Below, piece by piece: positions 38,031 to 47,368 of a DNA stretch of 64,000 nucleotides. The notes under the pieces are model-generated. The model was not told where the DNA came from, did no database searches, and saw only the letters and a list, made by a program, of their open reading frames with translations. Position numbers and translations under genes: made by a program. Source of the DNA: Streptomyces sp. CC208A (GTDB taxonomy: Bacteria; Actinomycetota; Actinomycetes; Streptomycetales; Streptomycetaceae); NCBI RefSeq assembly GCF_030010625.1, contig NZ_JASCXN010000013.1, forward strand, positions 1 through 64,000, written 5' to 3'. The first letter of the stretch is position 1, and each line of letters begins with the position of its first letter.

Positions 38031-41000
38031 TCAGAAGAGGCCGCGGAAGGTGTTCCAGCCGCCGGTGCCGATGAGGGCTCGGGTGGCGTAAAGGCCGTTG
38101 CCGCGGCCGGTGTAGGCGTAGAGGCGGCCGGACGTGTCGCGGGCGACGAGGTCGGTGATGCCGTCGCCGGAGAAGTCGCCGGTGCCGAGGACGGCGGAGT
38201 AGACCTGCCAGCCGCCGCCGACCCGGACGCGGCTGGTGACCCCGCCGGTGGCGGTGCCGTAGTAGCGCCACAGCACGCCGGAGGAGTCGATGCCGAGGAG
38301 GTCGCCGCGGCCGTCGCGGTTGAGGTCGCCGGCGCCGGTGATCTTCGTGTACAGCTTCCAGTTCACGCCGATGCGGACCCGGGACTTGAGCCGGTGGTCG
38401 GCGGTGCCGGCGTAGAAGTACATGTCACCGGTGGTGGTCTGGCGCGCGATCAGGTCCGTGTACCCGTCGCCGTCGGCGTCGCCGGGCGAGGTCAGCACGT
38501 TGTACTGGCCCCAGCCCGAACCGATGAGGGTGTACGGCGAGGAGGCCGTGACCACCTTGCCGCAGCCCGGCCGGTAGGCGCGCAGTTCGCCGCCCACGCG
38601 GGCGAGGACGTCGGCGCAGCCGTCGCCGTTCACGTCGCCGAAGGGGACGAGGAGGGTTCCGGCGGGGAAGGCAGCGCCCGAGCCCGCGATCCGGCCCGAC
38701 AGCCCGCCGTAGCCGTTGCCCCGGTACATCGAGACGGCTCCGGCGGTGTCCACGGCCAGCAGCTCGGCCTGGGCGTCGTTCCCGGCGAGGTCACGCCAGG
38801 CGGGCTGCCCGCCGGTGACCGAGATCCGCCCGGAGAGGAGCAGGTCGCGGCTCTGGCCGTCGGCGGAGGTGACCCGCATCTGCCACACGTACGGCCCGTT
38901 CGGCATGGGCTTGCCCGTCGCCGTCCGGCCGTCCCAGGCGACGTCGATCCGGCCGCGGGTCTCGTTCCCCCGGTAGGTGCGGACGGTGTCCCACCGGTAC
39001 TCGCTGCCGATGATCAGCTCCCAGTACGCGGCGGGCTTGGACAGCGTCCAGGACGCCTTCCAGGACGCCGGCATCCGCACGGCCGTGGGCGCGGACGCGG
39101 AGGGCGCGGTCAGGTCCGACGTGGGCACCCCGGGCCACACCACGCGCACCGTCCGGTCGGCGCCCCGGTAGGCCACGGCTCCGCCGAACCGGTCGACGGT
39201 CCAGGCCCGTCGGCGCTCGCCGGAGACCGTCTCGGCCCGGGTCAGGTCGAACGGCGTCGTCGCCTTCCCGCCGGAGAAGGGGGTGACCCGCAGGTACGAG
39301 CCGCTGCTCTCCTCCACGAGGTAGCCGTCGCCGAGCAGCCCGCCCCGGTAGGCGCCCTTGGGCAGGGCGATGCGGACGGGCGCGGCCGGGTTCTTGAGGT
39401 CGAGGACGCCCTGCTTCTCGTACCGGGCGCACGCCCAGTGGAGCCAGCGGCCCGCCGACGCCTGGAGCTCGGTGAGGGGGCAGCCTGCGTTGGTGGCGAC
39501 CGTGCCGAGGGTCTTGCCGGTGGCCAGGTCCTTGCGGACGACGTCGCCGGTGGCTCCCGCGCCGGTGAAGAGGGTGTTCCCCCACAGGGCGGCCGCCGTC
39601 TGCGGCTGGCGCGTGACGATCTTCTGCGCGTCCATGTCGAGGACGAGCGTCTCGCCGCCCGCGACGAGTTCGCCGTACCCGCCGGGGGTGCCGGTCTGGA
39701 AGACCGTCCACCGCCCGAAGGCGTCGGCGACCCGGCCGTCCCGGTCCACCGTCACCCGGGTGGTCTGCCCGGTGCCCGCCCCGCTGGTCCGGCGGGAGAC
39801 GACCGCCCGGGCGGTGTACGGGATCTTCGGGAACGAGACCACCCGGCCGTCACCGGTGTCGAAGAGCGGCGGCTCGTTCCGCTCCGCGCCCTTCTCCGCA
39901 CCCGCCGGCACCGGCGCCGTCTGGCCCGTGTGGAGCGGGCCGACCGACAGCGAACGGCTGTAGAAGCCCGGCCCCTTCGGGCCGTCGTGCTCCAGCGTGG
40001 TGAGCCGGCCCATGCCCAGCGCCAGGGACTCCACCTCGGCCGGCAGCGGCTCCACCCTGCGGAGCTTCTCCAGGACCGGGGGCCCGCCCTTGCCGGGTAC
40101 GGCCCTGAGGACCGCCCAGTCGGTGGCGGAGGTGCCGCCGGTGACGGCCGCGCCGGACCCGTCCGCGATCTGGGTGATCCGCTCCTCCGCCCCGGCGAGC
40201 AGGGTGTGCTGCTCACCGGCCGGGCTCACGGCGACCAGGCGGCGGGTGAGCGCCTGCCCCTGGACCGTCGGCTCGGCCGTGGTCAGGAGCCAGTCGCCGA
40301 CGAGCCCGATCCGGGTGGCGCTCAGCCCGGCCGGGAGCGGGTAGCTCGTCTCCGGCCCCGTGAGGTCGGCGCGCTGCCGGATGTGGACGGTCCGCCCGGG
40401 GTCCACCCACGCGATCCGCTCGGCGCTGACGGCGACGCCCGCGACGAGCACGCCGCCCGCGGCGGTGGGCTCCCCCAGCACCTCCATCCGCCCGGTCGCC
40501 AGGTCCACGAGCCCCAGGTACCCCCCGTCCGAGCCCGCCCCCTGCCGGCCGAACCTCAGTACGGCGAGCCCCTCGGCCCCGGCGACGAGCCGCGCCATGT
40601 GCGGGTCCGCGTCGGCGGGCCAGCCGGTGACGGCGGTGGACGGGCCGTTCGGGGCGCTCGCGCTCCGCAGGAAGTACCCGCTGGTGGAGCCGTACGAGGT
40701 GCCGGGCGCGTACTGCTGGAAGAGCAGCCGGTCGCCGACCAGGCCCCGGTAGCCGCTGTCCTGCGGGACGGTCAGCGCCGTCCGCGTACCCGTCTTCAGG
40801 TCGAGGACGGAGGAAGAGCCGTCGCCCTCCTTCCCGTAGGCGTACCGGCCTCCGGTGCCGAACTCCGCGAAGGAGTCGTTCCCGTCGCCGTGCCCCAGGG
40901 ACCGGCTCTCGCCGGTCGCGAAGTCCGTCCACTCCACCGGTTCCCCGAAGTGCGGGTCGGAGTCCTCGGCTCGGTGCGCGTACCCGCCGGGGCCGACGGC

Positions 41001-41186
41001 GAGGACCGTCTCCGTGCGGGGCGCGGTCCGCCGGTTGGGCTCGATGTCGACCTGGTCGATGCCGACCACGGGCGCACCGGGCGCGGCGACCGCCCCCGGC
41101 GTGAGGCCCGCTCCGGTCACGGCCAGGACGGCGGCGAGCAGGGCGGCGCGCGTACGGGTCCGCCGCGCGGGTGCGGTACGAGACAA
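38031..41186 (-). CDS. Large secreted FG-GAP/VCBS-repeat protein
   Basis: This encodes a 1,051-aa exported protein. The N-terminus (MSRTAPARRTRTRAALLAAV to about residue 35) is a signal peptide. Residues about 40-620 are beta-rich with recurring LVGDRLLF, GVAVSAERIAWVD and LVGDWLLTT units, suggesting a beta-propeller. Then comes a FlgD-like Ig segment (WDGRTATGKPMPNGPYVW), and four C-terminal FG-GAP/VCBS repeats with calcium-loop cores GDVNGDGCAD, GDADGDGYTD, GDLNRDGRGD and GDFSGDGITD. It is likely a cell-surface or extracellular binding protein. No enzyme domain is recognisable. It is monocistronic, between two terminators. Confidence 0.85.
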   Translation of the reverse strand: MSRTAPARRTRTRAALLAAVLAVTGAGLTPGAVAAPGAPVVGIDQVDIEPNRRTAPRTETVLAVGPGGYAHRAEDSDPHFGEPVEWTDFATGESRSLGHGDGNDSFAEFGTGGRYAYGKEGDGSSSVLDLKTGTRTALTVPQDSGYRGLVGDRLLFQQYAPGTSYGSTSGYFLRSASAPNGPSTAVTGWPADADPHMARLVAGAEGLAVLRFGRQGAGSDGGYLGLVDLATGRMEVLGEPTAAGGVLVAGVAVSAERIAWVDPGRTVHIRQRADLTGPETSYPLPAGLSATRIGLVGDWLLTTAEPTVQGQALTRRLVAVSPAGEQHTLLAGAEERITQIADGSGAAVTGGTSATDWAVLRAVPGKGGPPVLEKLRRVEPLPAEVESLALGMGRLTTLEHDGPKGPGFYSRSLSVGPLHTGQTAPVPAGAEKGAERNEPPLFDTGDGRVVSFPKIPYTARAVVSRRTSGAGTGQTTRVTVDRDGRVADAFGRWTVFQTGTPGGYGELVAGGETLVLDMDAQKIVTRQPQTAAALWGNTLFTGAGATGDVVRKDLATGKTLGTVATNAGCPLTELQASAGRWLHWACARYEKQGVLDLKNPAAPVRIALPKGAYRGGLLGDGYLVEESSGSYLRVTPFSGGKATTPFDLTRAETVSGERRRAWTVDRFGGAVAYRGADRTVRVVWPGVPTSDLTAPSASAPTAVRMPASWKASWTLSKPAAYWELIIGSEYRWDTVRTYRGNETRGRIDVAWDGRTATGKPMPNGPYVWQMRVTSADGQSRDLLLSGRISVTGGQPAWRDLAGNDAQAELLAVDTAGAVSMYRGNGYGGLSGRIAGSGAAFPAGTLLVPFGDVNGDGCADVLARVGGELRAYRPGCGKVVTASSPYTLIGSGWGQYNVLTSPGDADGDGYTDLIARQTTTGDMYFYAGTADHRLKSRVRIGVNWKLYTKITGAGDLNRDGRGDLLGIDSSGVLWRYYGTATGGVTSRVRVGGGWQVYSAVLGTGDFSGDGITDLVARDTSGRLYAYTGRGNGLYATRALIGTGGWNTFRGLF

Positions 41187-41299
41187 GAGGGCCCCTCCCC
41201 GGGGTGATCCATCGGTGGTACGACGGGCACCGGACGCGTGCGCGTCGTACGTACCCCTGTACGAGACTGCTCCGGCGGGCCGACGGTTGTACGCCGGAC

Positions 41300-41342
41300 A
41301 CGACGAACCCCCGTGACATCCGGTGTCACGGGGGTTCGTCGT
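41300..41342. terminator. Perfect 19-bp hairpin downstream of the DEAD-box gene
   Basis: 41300-41318 pairs perfectly with 41324-41342 around a five-base loop (tccgg). It lies 20 bp beyond the helicase stop and upstream of the FG-GAP gene, preventing read-through. Confidence 0.88.
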
Positions 41343-41362
41343 ACGCGTCAGGTCACGCGGGA

Positions 41363-43633
41363 TCAGCCGTTGCGCTTCCAGCGCGGCTTGTCGTCGCGGC
41401 GGCCGCCTCCGAAGGAGGAGCCGGACGGGCGGTGGTCGTCGCGGCGGCCGTGCGGGCGGTCGTCGCGGCGGAAGCCGCCCGAGGGACGGTCGTCGCGGCG
41501 GTCGCGGTTGAACGGGCGGTCGTTGTCGCGGCGGAAGCCACCGGACGGACGGTCGTCGCGGCGGAAGCCGCCCGAGGGACGGTCGTCACGGCGGTCGCGG
41601 TTGAACGACGGACGGTCGTTGTCGCGGCGGAAGCCGCCGGAGGGACGGTCGTCACGGTCGCGGTCGCGGAACGACGGACGGTCGTTGTCGCGGCGGAAAC
41701 CGCCCGACGGACGGTCGTCGCGGCGGAAGCCGCCGGAGGGACGGTCGTCACGGTCGCGGTCGCGGAACGACGGACGGTCGTTGTCGCGGCGGAAGCCACC
41801 CGAGGGACGCTCGTCACGGCGGTCGTCACGACGCTCGTCGCGGCGGAAGCCGCCCGACGGACGGTCGTCACGGTCGCGGTCGCGGAACGACGGACGGTCG
41901 TTGTCGCGGCGGAAGCCACCCGAGGGACGCTCGTCACGGCGGTCGTCACGACGCTCGTCGCGGCGGAAGCCACCGGACGGACGGTCGTCACGGCGGAAGC
42001 CACCCGACGGGCGGTCGTCACGGCGGTCGCGGTTGAACGACGGGCGGTCGTCGCGGCGGTCGTCGCGACGCTCCTCGCGGCGCTCCTCGCGCTCGGCGGC
42101 GGCAGCGGCCGCGGCGACCTCGGCCTCGGCGGCCTCGGTGACGGCGGCGACGGCGGTCTCCGGGTCCTCGCCGCGCTCGCGGGCGGCCTGGGCGACGAGG
42201 CGGTCGGCCTCCTCGCGGAGCTCGACGGCGCGGCGCTGGAGGCGCTCCAGGCGGCGGGTGAGGTCGACGACCTCGCGCTCGGCCTGCTTGGCCGAGTTGT
42301 TCGCGGAGTCGGCCTGGACCTCGGTCAGCGAACGGGCGCCGGTGATCTCGGCGACCTCGGGGTCGAAGGCGCCGGCGCCGCCGACGATGTGGCGCGAGGC
42401 GTCGACGCCCGCGTCCTCCATCAGGCGGAAGATCTGGCGGCGCTGGTGCGGCAGGGCCAGGGAGACCACGACACCGGAGCGGCCGGCGCGGGCGGTGCGG
42501 CCCGAGCGGTGCAGGTAGTCCTTGTGGTCGCCGGCCGGGTCCACGTTGAGGACCAGGTCGATGCCGTCGACGTGGATGCCGCGGGCGGCGACGTCGGTGG
42601 CGACGAGGACGTTGACGTAACCGTCCTTGAAGTCGGCCAGGGTGCGGGTGCGGGCGCCCTGGGTCATGCCGCCGTGCAGCGCGTCGGCCTTCACGCCGGA
42701 CTCGCGCAGCTGCTCGGCGACGCGGTCGGCACCGAGCTGGGTGCGGACGAAGATGATCGTCCGGCCCTTGCGGGCGGCGATGGCGGCGGTGACCGGGGCC
42801 TTGTCCTTCGGCTTCACGACGAGGACGTGGTGGGTCATGGTCGTGACGGCGCCGGCGGACGGGTCGACCTCGTGGGTGACCGGGTTCACCAGGTAGCGCT
42901 TGACCAGGCTGTCGATCTCGTTCTCCAGCGTGGCGGAGAAGAGGAGGCGCTGACCGCCGGTCGGGACCTGGTCGAGCAGCTCGGTGACCTCGGGCAGGAA
43001 GCCCAGGTCGGCCATCTGGTCGGCCTCGTCGAGGACGGCGACCTGGACCTGCTCCAGGGAGCAGGCGCCGCGGTTGATGATGTCGCGCAGGCGGCCCGGG
43101 GTGGCGACGAGGATGTCGACGCCGCGCTCCAGGGCGTAGATCTGGTTGCCCATCGACGTACCGCCGCAGACGACCTTCATCCGGAGGCCGAGCACGTCGC
43201 CGTACGGCTGGAGGGCGTCCGCGACCTGCATCGCGAGCTCGCGGGTCGGGGTGAGGATGACGCCGCGGGGCTTCTTCTTCTCGGTCTGGCCGTCGGCCAG
43301 GGTGGCGAGCAGCGGGAGGCCGAAGGAGAGGGTCTTGCCGGAGCCGGTGCGGCCACGGCCGAGGATGTCCTTGCCGGCCAGGGCGTCCGGGATGGTCGCG
43401 GCCTGGATCGGGAAGGGGGTGGTCACGCCGTTCTGCGCGAGCTTGCGGACGACGCCCTCGGGCAGACCCAGGTCACCGAAGGTGATCTCGGGGGCCTCGT
43501 CGGCCTCGTCGGCCGGGTCGACGGACCCGTCGGTCAGCTCGTCGGTGATCTCTACGTCGTCAGCCAGTTCGACGATCTCGGTGATCTCGTCGTTCTCGGG
43601 CATGACGGCACGGTCAGAACTGGAAATGGACAT
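41363..43633 (-). CDS. DEAD-box RNA helicase with long RDDRPSGGF repeat tail
   Basis: This encodes a 756-aa ATP-dependent RNA helicase. The helicase core (about 48-420) shows the Q motif FPIQAATIPDALAGKD, motif I GRTGSGKT, Ia PTRELA, Ib TPGRLRD, II DEAD, III SAT and VI HRSGRTARAG. A charged coiled coil follows (about 460-540). The last 210 residues are tandem Arg/Asp/Gly repeats around DDRPSGGFRR, an intrinsically disordered RNA-binding tail. Likely roles are cold adaptation, ribosome assembly or mRNA decay. The ATG at 43633 has GGAAGG but 13 bases away; MPENDEITE ten codons later is an alternative. Confidence 0.92.
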   Translation of the reverse strand: MSISSSDRAVMPENDEITEIVELADDVEITDELTDGSVDPADEADEAPEITFGDLGLPEGVVRKLAQNGVTTPFPIQAATIPDALAGKDILGRGRTGSGKTLSFGLPLLATLADGQTEKKKPRGVILTPTRELAMQVADALQPYGDVLGLRMKVVCGGTSMGNQIYALERGVDILVATPGRLRDIINRGACSLEQVQVAVLDEADQMADLGFLPEVTELLDQVPTGGQRLLFSATLENEIDSLVKRYLVNPVTHEVDPSAGAVTTMTHHVLVVKPKDKAPVTAAIAARKGRTIIFVRTQLGADRVAEQLRESGVKADALHGGMTQGARTRTLADFKDGYVNVLVATDVAARGIHVDGIDLVLNVDPAGDHKDYLHRSGRTARAGRSGVVVSLALPHQRRQIFRLMEDAGVDASRHIVGGAGAFDPEVAEITGARSLTEVQADSANNSAKQAEREVVDLTRRLERLQRRAVELREEADRLVAQAARERGEDPETAVAAVTEAAEAEVAAAAAAAEREERREERRDDRRDDRPSFNRDRRDDRPSGGFRRDDRPSGGFRRDERRDDRRDERPSGGFRRDNDRPSFRDRDRDDRPSGGFRRDERRDDRRDERPSGGFRRDNDRPSFRDRDRDDRPSGGFRRDDRPSGGFRRDNDRPSFRDRDRDDRPSGGFRRDNDRPSFNRDRRDDRPSGGFRRDDRPSGGFRRDNDRPFNRDRRDDRPSGGFRRDDRPHGRRDDHRPSGSSFGGGRRDDKPRWKRNG
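41390..42070 (-). repeat. Coding minisatellite of the helicase tail
   Basis: The DNA encoding the RDDRPSGGF tail is internally repetitive at several scales. Positions 41741-41851 recur exactly at 41861-41971, a 120-bp period, within shorter units of about 30 bp. All copies stay in frame, consistent with repeat number changing by slippage or unequal crossing-over. Confidence 0.85.
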
Positions 43634-43832
43634 GCGAAATGCGAAACCTTCCGGAGTCTCGGCACGCGCCCGTCAACTCCGTGTTTCGCACAAGACCGCC
43701 TCGATGCGGTCAGCCACGGCAAGGGAGAGTACGCGCCAGTCACGGCGCTCTTCGGTCGTGGCGCCGGGCAAATGGGATCAAACGATCTACCACCATACGC
43801 ACTCCCCCCCGCCTTAGGCAAACCGGCGTAGG

Positions 43833-44594
43833 TCACACCGGGCTCACCTGCGGCGATGCCACCGGCTCGGTGGGGGCGTCGTCGGTCTCCTCGGCGGTCC
43901 CGGCCGCGCGCAGACCACCCATCTGGGTCGAGGGTCCCTCGCTCGGCGGACCGGTCGGGTCGGAGGTCGGCTCGGGCGTGGGTTCGGGCGTCGGCTCCTG
44001 GGTCGGCTCCGGCGTCGGCCTCGGAGTGGTCGGCTCGGGCGAGGGCTCCGGCGAGGGGGTGCCGCCGCCACCGCCCGGGGCCCCTCCGGCCTCGCCGCCG
44101 GTCCCGGCGCCGCCCCCGGTCCCGCCCGCCTCTCCGTCGCCGCCGTTCCCCCCGGCGTCCCCGGCTCCCCCGGCCGCGCCGCCCGTCCCGCCGGCCCCGC
44201 CCGGGGCACCGCCCGTGGGGCGCGTCCGGGGCGGCTGGTGGGTGCCGTCCTTCCCCGGCTCGGGCTCCTCCGCGCCCGCCGAGGCCGAGGAGGAGGCCGA
44301 GGCCGAGGCCAAGGCCGACGGCGCATCGCTCGGCACCGGGGACCCGCCGTCCTCGCCCGTCACATCGGGGCCGCCGGACCGGCCGCCCTTCCCGCCACCG
44401 AACCCGCCCCCGCCGCCGTCCACGGCCCCGGCACCGCCCTCGGGCTCGGCCGACACGCTCGCGTCCTCCCCGGTCGCCCCCGGCGCCGGCCGGGCCCCCT
44501 CGTCGCTCACACTCATACAGCCGCTCAGACCGGCACACGCGGCGACCGCGAGGGCGGCGACGACCCATCGAACGCGGGTGGGCAAATGGCGCAC
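43833..44594 (-). CDS. Low-complexity lipoprotein
   Basis: This encodes a 253-aa exported protein. The signal peptide VRHLPTRVRWVVAALAVAAC ends in the lipobox-like LSGC near residue 26, so it is probably lipid-anchored. The mature part is low complexity: Gly-rich (GGAGGTGGAAGGAGDAGG), Ser/Ala-rich, then a PEPTPEPT run, with no recognisable domain. The GTG was chosen because GGAGGTG lies just upstream. Function unknown; it may be a wall-spanning spacer. Confidence 0.7.
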   Translation of the reverse strand: MRHLPTRVRWVVAALAVAACAGLSGCMSVSDEGARPAPGATGEDASVSAEPEGGAGAVDGGGGGFGGGKGGRSGGPDVTGEDGGSPVPSDAPSALASASASSSASAGAEEPEPGKDGTHQPPRTRPTGGAPGGAGGTGGAAGGAGDAGGNGGDGEAGGTGGGAGTGGEAGGAPGGGGGTPSPEPSPEPTTPRPTPEPTQEPTPEPTPEPTSDPTGPPSEGPSTQMGGLRAAGTAEETDDAPTEPVASPQVSPV

Positions 44595-44764
44595 GGGGGC
44601 ACCTCCAGAACACAAGGGCGGGGAAGGAACGCGTCCCCCTGCCCAACTCCCCAGCCGTCACAAGGGACACGGCGCGACGCCCTCTTGTTCGATCGTGACC
44701 TCTCCGGCCCCGGCCCGGCAGCGCGGTCTCCCGCGAAACGCCGCCGCTCACCGAGAATGGCCCT

Positions 44765-45115
44765 GTGCTGGAGATGACGCGAGAAGTCTTCGAAGAACTG
44801 GTGTCCGACGCCCTGGACACGATCCCGCCCGAGCTGACGCGGATCATGGACAACGTGGCGGTCTTCGTCGAGGACGAGCCGCCGGCGGACGACCCTGAGC
44901 TTCTGGGGCTCTACGAGGGCACTCCGCTCACCGAGCGCGGCGAGTGGTACGCCGGGGTCCTGCCGGACCGCATCTCGATCTACATGGGGCCGACGCTCCG
45001 CATGTGCGAGAGCCCCGACGACGTGGTCCACGAGGTCGCCGTGACCGTGGTCCACGAGGTCGCCCACCACTTCGGCATCGACGACGAGCGGCTCCACGAA
45101 CTGGGCTGGGGCTGA
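44765..45115 (+). CDS. Zincin-like metallopeptidase family protein
   Basis: This encodes a 116-aa single-domain protein of the small actinobacterial metallopeptidase family (DUF1025/MPN-like zincins). The zinc motif VVHEVAHHFGIDDERLHELG (HExxH, with a downstream acidic ligand) is complete. The N-terminus MLEMTREVFEELV is typical; GTG 44765 or ATG 44774 may be used. Substrate unknown. Divergent from the lipoprotein gene. Confidence 0.85.
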   Translation: MLEMTREVFEELVSDALDTIPPELTRIMDNVAVFVEDEPPADDPELLGLYEGTPLTERGEWYAGVLPDRISIYMGPTLRMCESPDDVVHEVAVTVVHEVAHHFGIDDERLHELGWG

Positions 45116-45141
45116 TCCGAACGGACCGCACGCATTCGGTT

Positions 45142-45170
45142 TTGCCCAGGTCCAGCGGCCGTAGTACAGT
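45142..45170 (+). promoter_or_regulatory. Promoter of the tRNA-Glu-Asp-Phe cluster
   Basis: TTGCCC and TACAGT separated by 17 bp, followed by a 5' leader of about 150 nt before tRNA-Glu. The leader contains GGAGAAGC and GCTTCTC arms that could pair as a processing structure. Confidence 0.6.
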
Positions 45171-45322
45171 CTGCTCGTGCCCAAGGGCGCCGGTCAGGGC
45201 TTGACCGTCCGAAGCTCCGCAAGGAGCCGAGGAGAAGCGGAACCCTCCGAGGGGGAAGTGGAGTCACACTGCTTCTCACGTCCCCCGGGACGCACAGACG
45301 AAGCAGAGCAGTCCGGCTACAC

Positions 45323-45395
45323 GCCCTCATCGTCTAGTGGCCCAGGACGCCGCCCTTTCAAGGCGGTAGCACGGGTTCGAATCCCGTTGGGGGCA
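45323..45395 (+). tRNA. tRNA-Glu (TTC)
   Basis: A 73-nt cloverleaf with anticodon TTC in CTTTCAA, acceptor GCCCTCA/TGGGGGC and discriminator A. First of three tRNAs in one transcript. Confidence 0.95.
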
Positions 45396-45432
45396 CGCAA
45401 CACCCGTGCGATACTCGTATCGCACACCAGAT

Positions 45433-45506
45433 GGTCCTGTGGAGCAGTTGGTTAGCTCGCCACCCTGTCAAGGTGGAGGTCGCGGGTTCAAGTCCCGTCA
45501 GGATCG
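45433..45506 (+). tRNA. tRNA-Asp (GTC), copy 1
   Basis: A 74-nt cloverleaf with anticodon GTC, acceptor GGTCCTG/CAGGATC and discriminator G. It is identical to the copy at 51467. Confidence 0.95.
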
Positions 45507-45528
45507 CCGAGGTCGGAAACGACCTCCT

Positions 45529-45602
45529 GGCTGGGTAGCTCAGTTGGTACGAGCGATCGCCTGAAAAGCGATAGGTCGCCGGTTCGACCCCGGCCCCAGC
45601 CA
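45529..45602 (+). tRNA. tRNA-Phe (GAA)
   Basis: A 74-nt cloverleaf with anticodon GAA in CTGAAAA, acceptor GGCTGGG/CCCAGCC and discriminator A. Last of the cluster, immediately before a terminator. Confidence 0.94.
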
Positions 45603-45608
45603 CAGGAA

Positions 45609-45638
45609 AAGGGCCCCGTCCTCTCGGACGGGGCCCTT
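45609..45638. terminator. Terminator of the tRNA cluster
   Basis: AAGGGCCCCGTCC-tctc-GGACGGGGCCCTT, a perfect 13-bp stem ending in CTTCCTC. It sits between the tRNA cluster and the convergent ccdA-like gene and can serve both. Confidence 0.9.
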
Positions 45639-45640
45639 CC

Positions 45641-46465
45641 TCATTCCTGCTGCCGCCCGCGGCTCCGCACCGCGAGGACCGCCGCGACCGCCGCCACGAC
45701 CCCGGCGAGCAGCGCCCAGTCCGGCACCGCGCGGCCCCACTCCGCGACCCGCTGCTCCACGGCGAAGGAGCCGTCCACCGACAGCGGCCCCGGCAGGGCG
45801 GTCGTCCCGTCGAAGACCAGGAACAGCGTGCCCAGGGCCACGAAGAAGAGGCCCGACACCAGCGAGGCCGAGTGCACCTCGAACCGCCCCAGCCGCAGCG
45901 GCCGGCCCCGCAGCCAGCGCCGCCGCCCCAGGTCGTACCGCTCCCACAGCAGGGCCAGGACGAACAGCGGCACCGCCATCCCGAGCGCGTACACCGCGAG
46001 GAGCAGACCGCCGTACGCCGCGCTGCCGCTCAGCGCCGCCACCGTCAGGACGCTGCCGAGGATCGGGCCCGCGCAGAACCCGGCCAGGCCGTAGACCAGG
46101 CCCAGGGCGTACACCGAGAGCGCCGAGCCGGGCCGGATGCGGCCGCTCGCCTCCGACATCCGGCGGGAGGCGAAGCCCAGGCCCAGGACCTGGAGGACGC
46201 CGAGCCCGATGATCAGCCAGCCGCCGACGGTGACCAGCAGGTCCCGGTGGCCGTAGAAGAAGCGGCCCGCGAGCGAGCCCGCCGCGCCCAGCGGTACGAG
46301 GGTGGTGGCGAGGCCCGCGTAGAGGATCGCGGTCCGCGCCACCAGCTTCGCCCGGTTCTGGAAGGAGTACGCGAAGAAGGCCGGCAGCAGCAGGGCGCTG
46401 CACGGGCTGAGGAGGGCGAGGAGCCCGCCGAGGAAGGCGGCGGAGTAGCCGATCCCGGAGGTCAC
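45641..46465 (-). CDS. CcdA/DsbD-type thiol-disulfide membrane transporter
   Basis: This encodes a 274-aa membrane protein with six to seven helices that carries reducing equivalents across the membrane. The paired cysteines are in LLSPCSALLLPAFFAY and GFCAGPILGSV, the CcdA signature. The GTG start overlaps the stop of the DsbA-like gene (GTGA), so the pair is translationally coupled. It may keep the DsbA-like protein or cytochrome c maturation factors reduced. Confidence 0.85.
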   Translation of the reverse strand: MTSGIGYSAAFLGGLLALLSPCSALLLPAFFAYSFQNRAKLVARTAILYAGLATTLVPLGAAGSLAGRFFYGHRDLLVTVGGWLIIGLGVLQVLGLGFASRRMSEASGRIRPGSALSVYALGLVYGLAGFCAGPILGSVLTVAALSGSAAYGGLLLAVYALGMAVPLFVLALLWERYDLGRRRWLRGRPLRLGRFEVHSASLVSGLFFVALGTLFLVFDGTTALPGPLSVDGSFAVEQRVAEWGRAVPDWALLAGVVAAVAAVLAVRSRGRQQE

Positions 46466-47217
46466 CGCCCGGCCTCCCCCTTGGCGTCCTTCGCCCGCTC
46501 CGCCGCCGCCTCGATCGCCTCCGTGAAGGTCTCCAGGGGCTGGGCGCCTGCGATCGGACGGCCGTTGACCAGGAACGACGGGGTGGAGGTGGCGCCGAGC
46601 GCGTACCCCTGCTCCTGGTCCTTCCGTACGGCCTCGCGGGCCGCCTCGCTGCCGCTGTCCTTCGCGAACCGGGCCAGGTCGGGCACGCCGGCCTCGGCCG
46701 CGAGGGCGCGCAGCCGCTCCTCGCCGAAGCCCTTCTCCTTGGCGCCCTCCGCGTACGCCGCCCGGTGGAACTGCCAGAAGCGGCCCTGCTGCCCGGCCGC
46801 CCAGGAGGCCCGCGCGACGGCCTCCGACTCCTCGCCGAAGATCGGGAAGTTCCGCCACTCGATGCGCAGGGTGCCGTTCTCGACGTACTTCTCCACGAGG
46901 GCCGGCTCGGTGTCCCGGGCGAACTTCCCGCAGTAGCCGCACTTGAAGTCGGCGTACTCGATCAGGACGACCGGCGCGTCGGCCCGGCCCAGGGCGAGCT
47001 TGTCGGAGGCGTCCCGGCGGGCGTACTTCTCCAGCTCCGGGTAGACCCCGGCGGCCGGGTCGGCCGAGACCTCGGCGACGGAGGAGGAACCGGCGGCGGA
47101 CGGGTCGGCCGGCTTGGTGGCGGTGTACGAGACGAGGCCGAGCAGCACGGCGGCGACGGCCACGCCCGCGACGATCAGGACGGGGCGGGTCTTGGAGGAG
47201 GACTGGGGGCTGGACAT
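46462..47217 (-). CDS. DsbA-family thioredoxin-like protein
   Basis: This encodes a 251-aa membrane-anchored extracytoplasmic thiol oxidoreductase. A single N-terminal TM segment (residues about 12-32) precedes a DsbA fold with C93-G-Y-C96 in DFKCGYCGKF and the cis-proline loop GATSTPSFLVNG. It should form or shuffle disulfides in exported proteins. It overlaps the ccdA-like gene by 4 bp and is divergent from hrpA. Confidence 0.9.
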   Translation of the reverse strand: MSSPQSSSKTRPVLIVAGVAVAAVLLGLVSYTATKPADPSAAGSSSVAEVSADPAAGVYPELEKYARRDASDKLALGRADAPVVLIEYADFKCGYCGKFARDTEPALVEKYVENGTLRIEWRNFPIFGEESEAVARASWAAGQQGRFWQFHRAAYAEGAKEKGFGEERLRALAAEAGVPDLARFAKDSGSEAAREAVRKDQEQGYALGATSTPSFLVNGRPIAGAQPLETFTEAIEAAAERAKDAKGEAGR

Positions 47218-47368
47218 GGGGTGAACTCTAGACAGGGGTTCGGAACACTCCGTGAGCAAGGGGTTCAAGCCACCCCAATCCGGCCACGGCAGGCTCTCGG
47301 GCCGGCTCGGGGCGGACTCGTAAATGGGTTCGCCGCTTCTCCGCCGCAGGTGCGATCCTGGGTTCCGT

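Noticed and set aside
41390..42070. Repeat array resembling CRISPR by regular spacing
   Set aside because: The repeats are in frame within a DEAD-box helicase, encode RDDRPSGGF units and have no unique spacers or cas genes.
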